From the NCBI GenBank assembly GCA_020064725.1, contig JAGTWJ010000003.1, positions 1,922,001-1,986,000 on the forward strand: a DNA stretch of 64,000 nt, read 5' to 3'. Shown one piece after another: positions 9,475 through 20,849 of this stretch; the stretch's first letter is position 1, and each line of letters starts with the position of its first letter. The translations under genes were made by a program, and so were the position numbers. The stretch is from Drechslerella dactyloides (Eukaryota; Ascomycota; Orbiliomycetes; Orbiliales; Orbiliaceae). The notes beneath the pieces are model-generated. The model searched no databases. It worked only from the letters and a program-made list of their open reading frames with translations, and was not told where the DNA came from.

Positions 9475-10602
9475 ATGGTCAGGCACCGGACTCGCACGCG
9501 AAAGGTCATAAACGCCATCGGCTTCTGCATCTTCGTCCCCTTCGGGCTCGTCTGGATCTCGGGTGAAGCACTATGGGATCTCGTTAGGGACGAGACCAAG
9601 GTCCAGAAAAGGCTGTACGAAGAACGGAAGAAGTACAAGATCCGGAAGTCTCTAGCTCCCCCTGAGCCTAAAAAGCCCAAGATCAACTTCCCACTCCTCC
9701 CTAAGAAGACGCAGAAGGGTGTTGAAATTGGCAAGCCGGAGCCGCAGCTCAAATCGAAACTCCTCCAACTCCCGGGGGAGATTCGAAACCTCATCTACCA
9801 TTACGCCCTCGGCGGCCACACATTCCATCTCATCAACACCAAAAACTCTCTTAGCCATGCCCGCTGCGCCATGCCTTTCAATCCCTGCACCGACAGCCGC
9901 CTTTGGTCCTGCAAGCCGGAGGCCAAAGCCGACTACGATCGCGTTTGTCTTCCGCCATCCTTCAGTCGCTCAGCAATCTACGAAGACCCGGGCCGCATCG
10001 AGCAACTCGCTCTCTTTGCCTCGTACAGTGGCGGCCTCATTTTCACCTGCCGCCAGATTTACCACGAGGCTTCCGACATCCTCTACTCCAGCAACATGTT
10101 CTGCGTGAACACTCTCGACATGCTCATCCATCTTCGCAACTCCATCTCCACCCGCCACTTCCAGCTGATCAAGCACCTCCAGCTCTCCCACAATGTCACC
10201 CACTTTGAACAGTTCGTGTCCGAGCGCAAGAAGTCTCGCAAGATCCCGCTTTACCCACCGTACGACAACAAGACCTGGAAGGAAGTCTGGAGCATCATAG
10301 CCAACGAGATGCCGGGTCTCAAAGACCTGCGGTTCTATGCATACGGCGATAGCGTCTCGATCAGAACTACGAGGATCTGGCGACTCTGCATGCTGGACGA
10401 GATGAGGAAGGTCCGTGGTCTCGACAACTTCAGCTTCTACTCGGACAACCTGTTTATGAAGCGGGGCAATCTGGATTATACAGAGTGGGAAGAGGATGTG
10501 ATCGTGGCAAAGGAGATGCTGAGGGCCGAGGTCATGACTCCGCGTCCGGGAGCGAAACGAGACTGCAAGGGCAAGATGGTCGAGATCGGCGTGGCATTAT
10601 GA
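9475..10602 (+). CDS. DUF7730-domain protein (F-box-like fungal family)
   Basis: Single exon, 375 residues from an ATG in good context (CACTATGGTC). The N-terminus is basic and then hydrophobic (INAIGFCIFVPFGLVWIS), followed by a Lys/Pro-rich linker. The hallmark LLQLPGEIRNLIYHYALGG starts near residue 98, and LIFTCRQIYHEASDILYSSNMF follows near 185. This pair defines the large fungal DUF7730 family, whose first helix pair resembles an F-box. Members are abundant in Pezizomycotina and mostly uncharacterised. The N-terminal hydrophobic stretch could anchor the protein in a membrane, which is unusual for an F-box-like protein. The function is not known. Confidence 0.8.
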   Translation: MVRHRTRTRKVINAIGFCIFVPFGLVWISGEALWDLVRDETKVQKRLYEERKKYKIRKSLAPPEPKKPKINFPLLPKKTQKGVEIGKPEPQLKSKLLQLPGEIRNLIYHYALGGHTFHLINTKNSLSHARCAMPFNPCTDSRLWSCKPEAKADYDRVCLPPSFSRSAIYEDPGRIEQLALFASYSGGLIFTCRQIYHEASDILYSSNMFCVNTLDMLIHLRNSISTRHFQLIKHLQLSHNVTHFEQFVSERKKSRKIPLYPPYDNKTWKEVWSIIANEMPGLKDLRFYAYGDSVSIRTTRIWRLCMLDEMRKVRGLDNFSFYSDNLFMKRGNLDYTEWEEDVIVAKEMLRAEVMTPRPGAKRDCKGKMVEIGVAL

Positions 10603-11680
10603 GCTTCGGTTTTCTGAGCGCCAGCTTCCAATTAAGCCAGGCACTGTCAATATTCAGAGTGGGCTCGCTATGGTATACCTACTAGCCTCTCCACTCCTTC
10701 TTACCGCTTTTTTCTTCGGTTCTATCACAAAATTACACGGTAAACAATCGGTATATATATTGCTCGGAAGGCTATCTTTTCCTGCCGTTTCCTGTCGCTT
10801 TCCTTTGTCCGCCAAAATCCATTGTCTTTCACGAAGCGTAATCAAGGGTTTATTCTGTTTGCAAGCGATAAGTCTTACTCCCTTTTGAACTCCTCACCTA
10901 AGGCTTACGCCTAAAACTACCTTTTCTGCTTATCGCGATATCTCCTACATGTTTTCTTTCACTCGGAGCACGGAATGGTTGCAAGGCGGACCCGAAGTTC
11001 GGGGTAGTTTCTAATCGGCGAATGATGGAGGTTCGTTCTGGGCCTACTCACCTTTTTTTTTTTTTTTTTTTTTTGATTTAAAATCTCAAATGCTGGGTTT
11101 TTATCGTTCATTGCTCCTCCTATAACCCTCTCTTCTTCTTCATCTCACTTGCGCCACTCTACCTATCATCTTTTTCTTCCACACCCTTTTTATATTCATA
11201 ACTGTCAGCATGGTGCGGATGGGCATTGCTTAATACCGTCGGCTAGACCACGCATGTTTATACACCACCCACTTACCGGATCCCGGGCGGGGCGTTCTTC
11301 GAGCTTAGCGTCTGTCATGTGGATTGCATTGATTGATTGATTGCAGTTGAATTAGTCAATAGATCGCCGTGCGTAATAGATATTACATTACTGCAGATAA
11401 GTCTAGGTCAAAACCTGCGGATTGTATCCTGTCTTGTGGTGGTTGCTTTGAGACGAGTTTGGCGGAGCATCTGGCTCACACCGTATTGATCACCTTCGGT
11501 TGTATATATACGCGCCAGGGACTCTGTATAATGAGCTCGTCACTACCGAAATTAAAACTTATAGAGATTAAAGTTTACCAAAGGAACAACATCAACAAGT
11601 CATTGTCGTCAGGAAACGACATACGCCGATACAGTATAATCTCTAGATTCGCTGCCCAGGCGCACCCCGTAATCGTCAAG
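10603..11680. other. Intergenic region with poly-T tract
   Basis: Contains a run of 22 T at 11053-11074. A frame is open from 11369 into the next gene but has no early ATG that fits; the chosen start is 11681. An ATG at 11531 is in the same frame and would add 50 residues. Nothing else is recognised. Confidence 0.5.
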
Positions 11681-12475
11681 ATGGCCTCAAGGCAACTCGC
11701 CAATATCCTTAGGTATCGGGATTTGACATCTCTTCATAGCAGCAGACACTCTCCTCTTCCAACGACAGTCATCCCGTCGATCCGCTGCATCGGCGTTCGT
11801 GTCAGACATTTCACCCAAAGGCCAAGTTTACGATCTCCAGCCAGCACACCGTCGGTACCGGCAACAATCATAACTGAATTTAGAAAGGCAGGCGTCAGGT
11901 ACACCAAGTCTGGTACAGAAGCCCTCAACAAAATGTACGCTTCGACGTCATATTCAAGAGCATTCAAGGCAGATCGCGCGGCATGGTTCCACTACGATGT
12001 GTACCAAGACGCGCAATGGGGCGAAGAGCCCATATACTTCGATACGCCTGGTGAGCTATCCTCTGATAGCGCGAATAGACTGGGAATCTGCTGGAGGTCT
12101 GAAGATGCCTATTATCGTTGCCTGAATTATAAGGTCTACAAGCTATGGGAAGCGCTGCACGCGCGTTCCCCACTCTTCAGGCCATTAATAGACGAACAGG
12201 AAGCCTATCTCCGCTGGCGCGAAAGATACCGTGCTGGGAGTATGGCGCTCTGGGATTGGATGCGATGGCTGATCGACCAGGGATTCCTTGAGAGGGAGGA
12301 CGTGGACAATTTGCCGGAACCTTTCATGCTTCGAGATATTCTTGTGCCCTCGGATCAAGCTGTCGAGGTGTTTGCGGGTCTGCAGGTCAGCAACTGGCCT
12401 CGAGACTGGCAGTATCAACGGCGACTTTTGGGTGAAGAAGTTGACGGACCACGACGGGACCAATGGGAGTTGTGA
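11681..12475 (+). CDS. Hypothetical protein with probable mitochondrial targeting sequence
   Basis: 264 residues from the ATG at 11681 (MASRQLANILRYRDLTS). The first ~50 residues are rich in Arg, Ser and Thr with hardly any acidic residue and include HFTQRPSLRSP, as expected of a mitochondrial presequence. The remainder is rich in Trp, Tyr and Arg (YLRWRERYRAGSMALWDWMRW) and predicted helical, with no motif I can name. In-frame ATGs upstream (11531) would extend the protein but would bury the presequence. No introns are needed. The gene stands alone, with about 1 kb on each side. The function is unknown; the mitochondrial location is inferred from composition only. Confidence 0.55.
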   Translation: MASRQLANILRYRDLTSLHSSRHSPLPTTVIPSIRCIGVRVRHFTQRPSLRSPASTPSVPATIITEFRKAGVRYTKSGTEALNKMYASTSYSRAFKADRAAWFHYDVYQDAQWGEEPIYFDTPGELSSDSANRLGICWRSEDAYYRCLNYKVYKLWEALHARSPLFRPLIDEQEAYLRWRERYRAGSMALWDWMRWLIDQGFLEREDVDNLPEPFMLRDILVPSDQAVEVFAGLQVSNWPRDWQYQRRLLGEEVDGPRRDQWEL

Positions 12476-13787
12476 TGGTGATAAAGATGATATGGCTCCG
12501 TAGGGCATAGTCAGGAAATTATCTTTGATGACAAGACTATACATATTTACTCAATCCCCACTACGACAACCGGAATTTTGAATCGAGCACGTTGATATAT
12601 CATCCCAATGCAGTGTCGAGACAAGTTAAGTGCACCATGCAGAAAGCTGATATATATAATGATAGGTCAACAAAGTAACAATACAGAATAAGTTCGGAAG
12701 ACTAGACAGATCAACCAAGTGGAAGCCGGCCAAGCCGACAGACAACTCTATTGGAGTCATGAAACGTGGGAATAGTATCGTATGCTGAGTCGTATACCCG
12801 ACCGGTTGACTTGATGTGAACAGTAACTTTTGCCGTAGTCTAGACTGGAAGCTGTTCTCAAGAGAGTCGCGCCGACATCACAATAGCCCCGATTTCATTA
12901 CCACCGAGAAGGCTATGGAGTCAGATACCGGGGACTTGGTAAGCAAGAGAGGGGTATATCTGTAAGTATACTTATAATCGTTTAATCATGACTCGGAATT
13001 CAGTAAAAGTATAAAATAAATTAGTACCTCTGCATGCCAAAGAACAGTGCAGTGCAACTGACCCGCGAGACATGAGTATTACTCGGCCCGTCGAAATAGG
13101 GTCTCTGAGCTTACCTTAATATGTTAAGTTTCACAAAGGTGGTTGAGGAAACAAAGTCGTTTATTCAGCAGCTGCCGTTCTAGTCTCGCGAGGAGTATCC
13201 CCTTGAACATGAAACGTCATTCAGCCTGCGGCTTGGCGTTACGATGCCTGTTCAAGCTACAGCGCTTTCCCGACGCAGATTGGCTCGTTATCTTGGAGCT
13301 AAGGCACCGACCAGGATGACTGGCTTCGTCACGTCTCGTATCATCTCTCTGGACCGTGGATTTGGGAGACACTTGCACAAGCTAGTTAGTTGACAGGCGG
13401 TGGATTCGTCAGAGAGCGCATAATCAAGTGACTTGCGGTCGCAGCTGCAGGCTGCTGATACGATACGATCCTACTCAATCATCTGCTGTCGCAGGGGCAG
13501 TGTGGCGCATCCGACTAGCATTCGAGTTTTCGCATTCGGTATGCGCAGGCTGAGTCCCGCGGAAGTGGTACTTGTTCATCCCACCTCGGTGGCCGAATGG
13601 CCATACACAGCGCAACAAAGTCTCGGCGTGTGTAACCTCGATTGAATGCAGAAATACATAAATCCCAACCATTCCCATTGCTCTTTTCTCCCCTTCTTGC
13701 ATTCCTCCATCCACAACGACTACATATCCATACGACGAATTCTCGATCATACAATTTCTGGAAAGCTCGTCGCATTACGTGCCCGTA
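12476..13787. other. Intergenic region, nothing recognised
   Basis: 1.3 kb without a supportable coding region or repeat. The last ~120 bp (13660-13787) are CT-rich and probably hold the start of transcription of the following hydrolase gene. Confidence 0.4.
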
Positions 13788-15484
13788 ATGGCTGCTCCAC
13801 GCCGCCGATGGACGCATCTGTCCCCATCCTCCGCCACTGTACCAAACACCACGAACCCTTCGCTGCACCCTTACCAAAACCCCAGCGACACACGCACCTC
13901 GTCGACGGCTTCGCTGCTACCAGCGCCGGACGCCGCTGAGGCGATCCGAACAGGCGAATCGTCAGCCCGCACGCTGCTATGCGTGTTCATCCACGGCTTC
14001 GTCGGGGATGAGACGAGCTTTCGCAGTTTTCCCGCACATTTTCACGAGCTGTTGACAGTGCTGGTGCAGGACACGCATGTGGTCCACACGAAAGTGTATC
14101 CGAAGTTCAAGACGCGGGATAAACTCAGCTATGCCGTTGAGAATCTCGGGAGATGGTAGGCTTCTTGATCCACTTACATGTCCTTTCACTCAACTCGCAT
14201 GCAGCAGTCGGTGTTCCCAGATGATATATGCGTGACCGGTGGATATATCCAGTATGTATATGCGAGGGCTAACTGCAATGGCATACAAATAGGCTGTCGG
14301 ACTTCGAATCGCCAAAGACAGATATTATCCTCCTAGGCCACAGCATGGGCGGTCTCCTCGCCGCCGATGCCGCTAGCCTCCACCCGCTCTGCCGCCACCG
14401 CATTCTCGGCCACATCTCTTTCGATACACCCTTCCTCGGCATCCACCCCGGTGTTATCAAATCCGGGCTGAGCTCCCTTTTTAAGCCCGGCGCAAAGCAC
14501 GCAGACGACCCCGAACTTCCCAGCATCTACGACGGCGGCCCGCGCCATAGCTACGACAGCAGCATGTCCGATGCCAGTTCCTCCTCCTCGTTCATACCAC
14601 CTTCTGTCGCGCCAAAGAAGACCATGTGGCAATCCAGCGTCGACTTCTTCCGCAAGCACCACGGCGAGGTCAGCCGTGCAGCTCTCGCATATGTCAACGG
14701 CCATCTCGAATTCTCTGGTGCCCTGCTGGACTTCCGCGCCATGAAGTCGCGGTACGACCGTGTGCTCGCACTTGAAAAGCCAGATATCGCCGACCGTCGC
14801 AAAGGCATGTTCGGCAACAGCGCTTACGACGCCGACATGTATGTGCCGCGCGTGCGGTTCGTTAACTACTACACTTCATGTACCGGTCGGTCGACACACC
14901 GAGACAAGAGCAGCACGCGGGAAAGTGGTGATCGCAGTCTCAGCCGCGGTGGCGCTATGGATCCCGATGCCTACGCTAATGCCTATGCGGCTATGAGTAG
15001 CAGCAATCTGCCGGATGCATCCCACGATGCAGTGCCGCCGCCAGCGTATTCACCTTCGCCTAGACCTTCGGCCAGAGCTATTAGCGACGATAAAAAACAA
15101 GATTATCAAGTAACGACGGAATATCTGCAAACGCCGAGTCCCTCCAGATCTCGTGGAGCATCCCCTCCTCGGAAAGCGAAAAACTTTTGCGTCATACCAA
15201 AGGGCGAAGACAAGTGCTGGGTAAAAGTCAACATGGAAAACGTCGACGAAGTCGGCGCGCACTGCGGTTTATTTTTCGTCAAAGGCGTGACCTGTGACGA
15301 CGAATCGCCCGAGCGCGCGGGCGAAGGGGACAACGATAGTAGTGTATATGAGCGACTGTTAGGTGATGTCGCGCAGCGGGTTGAGGGGTGGTGCATGGAT
15401 TGGATTGGGGAGCTGGAGGCCAACCCGGCGGTGGCGGAAGAGGTGTATAGGCATGATCGGTATTTCGCGGGTAGGCAGCTGTAG
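13788..15484 (+). CDS. DUF676-type lipase-like alpha/beta hydrolase
   Basis: Two exons, 13788-14155 and 14293-15484, joined in phase inside a Trp codon and giving 519 residues. FIHGFVGDE (about residue 66) is the oxyanion-hole HG motif, and LLGHSMGGLLAAD carries the nucleophile elbow GxSxG of an alpha/beta hydrolase. The intron falls between these two motifs. The gene resembles fungal proteins of the DUF676 putative serine esterase family. The C-terminal third has a Ser/Pro-rich variable loop (around 14880-15170). No signal peptide is seen, so a cytosolic or lipid-droplet/membrane-associated esterase is likely; the substrate is unknown. The start at 13788 is the first ATG of the frame and has the context GTAATGGCT. 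Confidence 0.82.
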
Positions 15485-17653
15485 TGTGTGGAGTTGCCTC
15501 GTGAACCAGGAGCGTATGGAGTATAGGTTGTAATTCATGGTGCTTACTGTCCTATGATATTCTTTTGTGGTGGTGCGTTCGGGTGGCGTGGATGGTAACC
15601 GGCTCGAGCTGGCTCTTAGGATATATGCTGCATATAATATGTAGCTACCTAACACTACATACCTTTAGCCGTTATGAATAATGTCTAGTACAATATATAA
15701 ACTCACTTTAGATACCTAGCATTTAACGAAGTTACTTGTAATGCAATCCCGATATCGAAGAAACCTACGATCGGCTATACCGAAGTCTTAGACTAGTGTG
15801 CCCGAACTAGCCTAGAGAGACGAATGAGCTTATATTTCCTACACGTACACAAAGATAGATGCTGCAATCATTGATACGCCACGTGTAATCATCGGAGGGT
15901 ATAATCATATAAGACTACGGAGGCTCGTAGATATGAGCTTAAGCCAGGACTATTCCTATATGCATACCGCCAACTGTTATGCATGATACAGGATCAATTG
16001 CTACATATATTACACAAAGAATTCGGTACTGGCTAATTGCAAGGCTGAACAGTGAGAATACACCTAGAACTTTTACAGCACATGATGCTGGAAAACATGA
16101 CAGCTGTGTATGAAACTATATTGATGCCAATATTATATTACAAATAAATTGGGGATATAAGCAAGATCTTAAGAGCCCCAGAGTATCAGTACGACTAAGT
16201 TTGAGTATGAGTAGCACAGTGATTTGATGTCATCAAGAGCTAAAGACCGCGAAGTGACCGGTCGTGTATGCATTCCACCAGATTCGTCGAGGCCCGCACG
16301 GGCCGCGGTCAGATTCATTCGCCTGATTGATCCTAGTCAACAACATCTACCAAGATTTCGATCCCAAATCAGCAGACAATACTTCTTGCCCTCGCAAGCA
16401 TATTACTTTGTGTTGCATCGTGGATCCATGGAGCTTCCAAGTCTTAGTTTGAACCCTCTCGTTTGCCTGCCATGCAGATATCACCGCTTTATTTTGCCTA
16501 ATTCCTTTAGCGGTTTCGTGCGGGATTTGATTCCTTTGAAAACCTATAGCGCCATAATTTGGATTAACAAATCTGTACCGAACATCTTCCTGCATCCCGC
16601 CAACCATTTCTCAATAATCGAGCAATGACGCATTAACCTCTCGAAGCCGGTTGTACCCGTACCTACGTGGAGGGGTTTGGGCAGACACAAATATCAGAAG
16701 CCTCTTAGCTAAGTGACAGGGGTGTAAGCCATTCGGGATTGAGTTTGGCAGCAATTCCGTCGGTCATTGAACTGCAGCCGGTCCGTCCCATATATCGGAA
16801 TCCCGAGACACCGAGTCATGACAATGTATGTATATGCACAATCAATCACATGTGCGTGCAGTCAACAATGAGCGCTGGGTCGTGTTTTCGGCTCTACCTT
16901 GGATTCGGTTCAAGTGGCGAGTAGATGTGAATATGCATACATGACTGCGTGGCGGTCAGATATTAGTTCCTCCAGAACTCCACGTTTAAGCGCGTGCTTA
17001 TCCCCGGCCGGAACAACTCTCGTCCTTAGATGTATACAACGTACAACCACGGGAAAGTCTAGATTGGATCGCATTCCAAATTCCCATCCTCACCAGTACC
17101 CAGTCGACTGTATTCTCCATCACAGGCTTACTAACATGGGCTCGGCTTCCATCATACTCACGCTTGGTAGGTTAACGGTTCACCTTCATCCCGACTTAAA
17201 CTTCGTACGATCTCCCCGCGTTGGCTGCAACAGGCCGTTTGCCCTTCCAACAAAGCGACCCACATGCCCAATCCGGTCTTGCTTATCAGGGTTCCAAGGA
17301 CGTAAGCCATGCAGCCGTGGTTCTAGCTTGCGGCAAAGTAGTAAGCGACGCGACGGGTTGTCGGCGCCGTTGCTGTGATTAGTGATTCAGCGATTTTTAA
17401 GCGGTAAGGGAGCTACGCTGCTAGCTAGTTGGGTACCGAATCCCGTATGCCGTCCCGTGCGAATGTTAGGTACCAATTGGTGTAGCTAACTTCGTAGTGA
17501 GATAGAGGTAAACTGACCGGCGGGGTTTAACGCCGCCATTGTTTCGGGCGACATCAATATGGATGAATTCTTTGCTGTCCGCGGTGCCAGCGTCCGCCAC
17601 CAATTGGCTTCGACGGGAACGAACTGATAAGAGCATCCAAGCTGGCGGACGGT
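15485..17653. other. Intergenic region, AT-rich in its first half
   Basis: 2.2 kb without a supported gene. 15600-16200 is AT-rich. Open frames at 16224-16628 and 16899-17378 on the plus strand show no domain, no credible splice partners and no bias toward coding composition, so they are not called. Confidence 0.4.
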
Positions 17654-17661
17654 TATATAAA
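17654..17661 (+). promoter_or_regulatory. TATA box of the aldo-keto reductase gene
   Basis: TATATAAA, 181 nt upstream of the ATG at 17842 and followed by CT-rich sequence. The arrangement is typical of a strongly inducible fungal promoter. Confidence 0.65.
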
Positions 17662-17841
17662 GACGTCGGGACGGTCGCAAGTCGAGAGTCTGATTAGAAG
17701 CATCAAGCAGCACTCCTATACACTCAAGCATATCCAAATTGCAAAGACGCCAGTACTACTTCCTCTTCAGCCTAACTACCCTAATCTATCTTTCTACCAT
17801 ATCATATCAGTTCCTGTTTCCGACACCTCAATTCAGTCAAA

Positions 17842-19004
17842 ATGGAGATGCCACCTCATGTCAAGCAGTCCTTCGAGGCTACCAAAGCGACTTACAAACG
17901 CCTGGGCGATTCGGGCCTCCGTGTCTCTGTTCCCATCCTCGGCGCTATGTCTCTCGGCTCCAGCAATTGGGACAAGTGGGTGCTCGATGAGGAGGCCGCC
18001 ATGCCGATACTCAAGGCTGCCTACGACAAGGGCATCAACACCTGGGACACCGCGAACATCTACTCGAACGGCTTCTCCGAGAAGGTCATCGCGAAGGCCA
18101 TCAAGAAGTACGAGATCCCGCGCCACAAGGTCACCATCCTGACCAAGTGCTATAGCAATGTCATCGAGGGCGACGGCGCCGGCCACTCTCTCTTCTTCCA
18201 GGAACAAATCGAAGCCAGCAAGGATTATGTCAACCAAGCCGGTCTGTCGCGCAGCGCTATCTTCAACCAGGTCGAGGCGTCGCTCAAGCGTCTCGAGACG
18301 GACTATATCGATCTGTTGCAGATCCACCGCTTCGACTACAAGACCCCGATCGAGGAGACCATGAAGGCGCTGCACGACCTCGTGCAGAGTGGCAAGGTGC
18401 GCTATATCGGCGCGAGCAGCATGTGGGCGACGCAGTTTGCGCGGATGCAGTTCGTTGCCGAGAAGAATGGGTGGACGAAGTTCGTTAGTATGCAGAACCA
18501 GTATAACCTTCTCTACAGAGAGGAAGAGCGCGAGATGGTGAGTGACAATCCATTGTGCTAACCTGCCAACTTGAAGAATAAACCCTTGCTGATGCGATTA
18601 AATCACGGTAGAACCGCTTCTGTAACGAAACCGGCGTCGGTCTGATCCCGTGGAGCCCTCTCTCACGTGGCCATCTCGCCCGTGCCCCCGGCGACTTCGG
18701 CAAGACCACCAGATCGGCTGGCGAGGACAAGATGAAGCATTTCTCACTCTTCAAAACCGGCCATGCCGACGCCGACAAGGAGATCGTCAGGCGCGTTCAG
18801 GAGATTGCGGAGAAGAGAGGCTGGAAGATGAGCCACGTTGCTCTGGCATGGGTCAATAAGCGCATCGCTTCGCCGATCATCGGGTTCAGCACTGTCGAGC
18901 GTATGGATGAGGCGTTGGATGTCAAGGGGAAGGAGTTGACGGAGGAAGAGGAGAAGTATTTGGAGGAACCGTATCTTGCGCGGGAGATAATTGGGCATTC
19001 ATAG
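17842..19004 (+). CDS. Aldo-keto reductase (aryl-alcohol dehydrogenase-like)
   Basis: Two exons, 17842-18537 and 18612-19004, with a GTGAGT donor; 362 residues. An NADPH-dependent carbonyl reductase of the (beta/alpha)8 AKR fold. The catalytic tetrad can be read: Asp and Tyr in WDTANIYSNG, Lys in TILTKC and His in LLQIHRFD. SMQNQYNLLYREEEREM and the C-terminal HVALAWVNKRIASPIIGFS match the cofactor-binding part of the aryl-alcohol dehydrogenase/YakC-like group. The length is normal for that group. It is cytosolic and the substrate is an aldehyde or ketone that cannot be fixed from sequence. The neighbours do not form an obvious pathway or cluster with it. A TATA box sits upstream. Confidence 0.93.
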
Positions 19005-20849
19005 GCCCGTTGCGGTTGGACTTCATGTTGTGGCGGATGTTGTATGTAACGTGGTCTAGTAAACGTTACCAGACGTTGAAAGCGTAACGCCCAATGAATA
19101 TTCTTATGACCACAAACCTAGGATGTCATGAGGACTGCAATCAAATTTCAAATTTGCGTTAGTATGGATATATCGATGCTGTCTCAAAACAAGAATTGTC
19201 GGCGCAACTAACTGTTGCAATGTGTGATGGTTAGTCAGCTCGGCACGCGTATTCGTCTGTGGGACTTTCGATGGCATCCCTGCCGAGCCCTGCGCTGTTC
19301 CAAATTCTTGGGCTTCATTTTAAGAAGTGGCGAATCACAAGGTGGGCACATGCCTGTACACACGGAATCCCGCAGGATCAGCCGCAAAGACTAACCTACT
19401 GAAACTTCTGAAAAAAATTCGAATGAACTCTAGTCTCGGAACGGAACCCATACAAATGTACGGCACAAAAGTTCCGACCATCAGTCATGGCAAGCGTTGT
19501 TGCATGCATATTCTCGAGGTCAGAGCATGGAAGGACAACAATCGACCTTGGAAGTTGGATGCAGGTGCAAGGATAGACAAGATGACTAATTTCCCCGGAT
19601 ATTTATCAGAGCCTATGAATCTCGGATATCTGTTGCTGGTCAGTTGCATCTTTGATAACGGTGTAGTCTCGGGGACTAATTTTTGATCGTTTCGGGATGT
19701 TTAGAAACAGGATAGCAAGCGGGCGATGCCTCGGGTGTGACTGTGTGATAGGCCGATGTCTACCAAGCCCTGCCCGCGTCCCGGAAACACGGCTGGTGTA
19801 GCTCAAAATAATCGCTTGGCCATGCAGTAGCGCATGGCCGGGTGAGTCGCACAAGACGTTCAACTACACCGGCGCGCCACGTGTAGCCGCCTAACGAACT
19901 GCCTATCACTTCGAGTATTTGTCAGCTGTGCATAGCTCCGTTCGGGTTGGTGGGTCTAGATAGACATGTCGGTATCGCGACATGAGTCTTTATGTAGATG
20001 AGATGTATCTCGGCCATTGTTGATATGAGTTTGAGGTACATTGGGAGCCAAGGCTGATGAGAGGAATCGGTGTCTCTTGGCTGCTGTGTTGGTAGCACTG
20101 CGGTTGAAGTTGACTCGGGAGCCGAGTCTTGTGCTTGTATCATCCTTCGCCCCTGAAATATTCGTGACTCCTTGGATTGCTGGCCAATTTTCTGGCGATC
20201 TTCGCAAGCAGCTTCTTGAGAGTTCGAATACGAAAAATCTGCCAGATCACGAACATTGTTCCGGCGATGCTGTTGGCTTCAGCCGTCTCCACACTGTTCT
20301 GCCAGTCCGACGGTGTGACCATGTTGCAGCTTGGCGAGCGCCCCGCCCGCGTCTTCTGGGGCATTCTGCGCCCACAGGCCACTAGTTGCCACCAATAATA
20401 GGCGCTGGGCTGTGGACTTTCTAGTGCAGCCTGGCCACTAGCACTCGGATGGGGGCTCTAGCTTAGTTGGCCCGCCGGTAAGTAGCAAGATTAATTTTTT
20501 CTTGACAGCCTTTTGCTGTTTGTTCGTTGGCTGGGGCTGAACGATCTCGTTATTGAATGTTCCCGGGTGTGAGTGCAGGGGGCGTCGCAGAAGACGAGAG
20601 TGCTACCAGGAATACAGATCCCATACATATAGCCTGATGGGCCCCCTCACCTCCTCTGTCTGGTCCGACTGTTTGACGAGTGATCCTCTCAGCGCCACCG
20701 ATTCACTATCGCGACTTCTGACCGAGTGCGCTCGTTAGGAGCCATCATTACAACAGTTGAGCTGCTTCGGAGTCCACCATATTCGCATATTCCAGCGAAG
20801 CGTCGAATATCTCCAGGCCAATTGCGAAGTGCGACAACCAGACTTCAGG
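19005..20849. other. Intergenic region, nothing recognised
   Basis: 1.8 kb with only short open frames (for example 19327-19686 plus) that lack domains or splice context. The final 150 bp precede the signal-peptide start of the next gene. Confidence 0.4.

Noticed and set aside
11369..11680. N-terminal extension of the mitochondrial-like protein
   Set aside because: The extension begins at a GTG and would bury the probable mitochondrial presequence that begins at the ATG at 11681.
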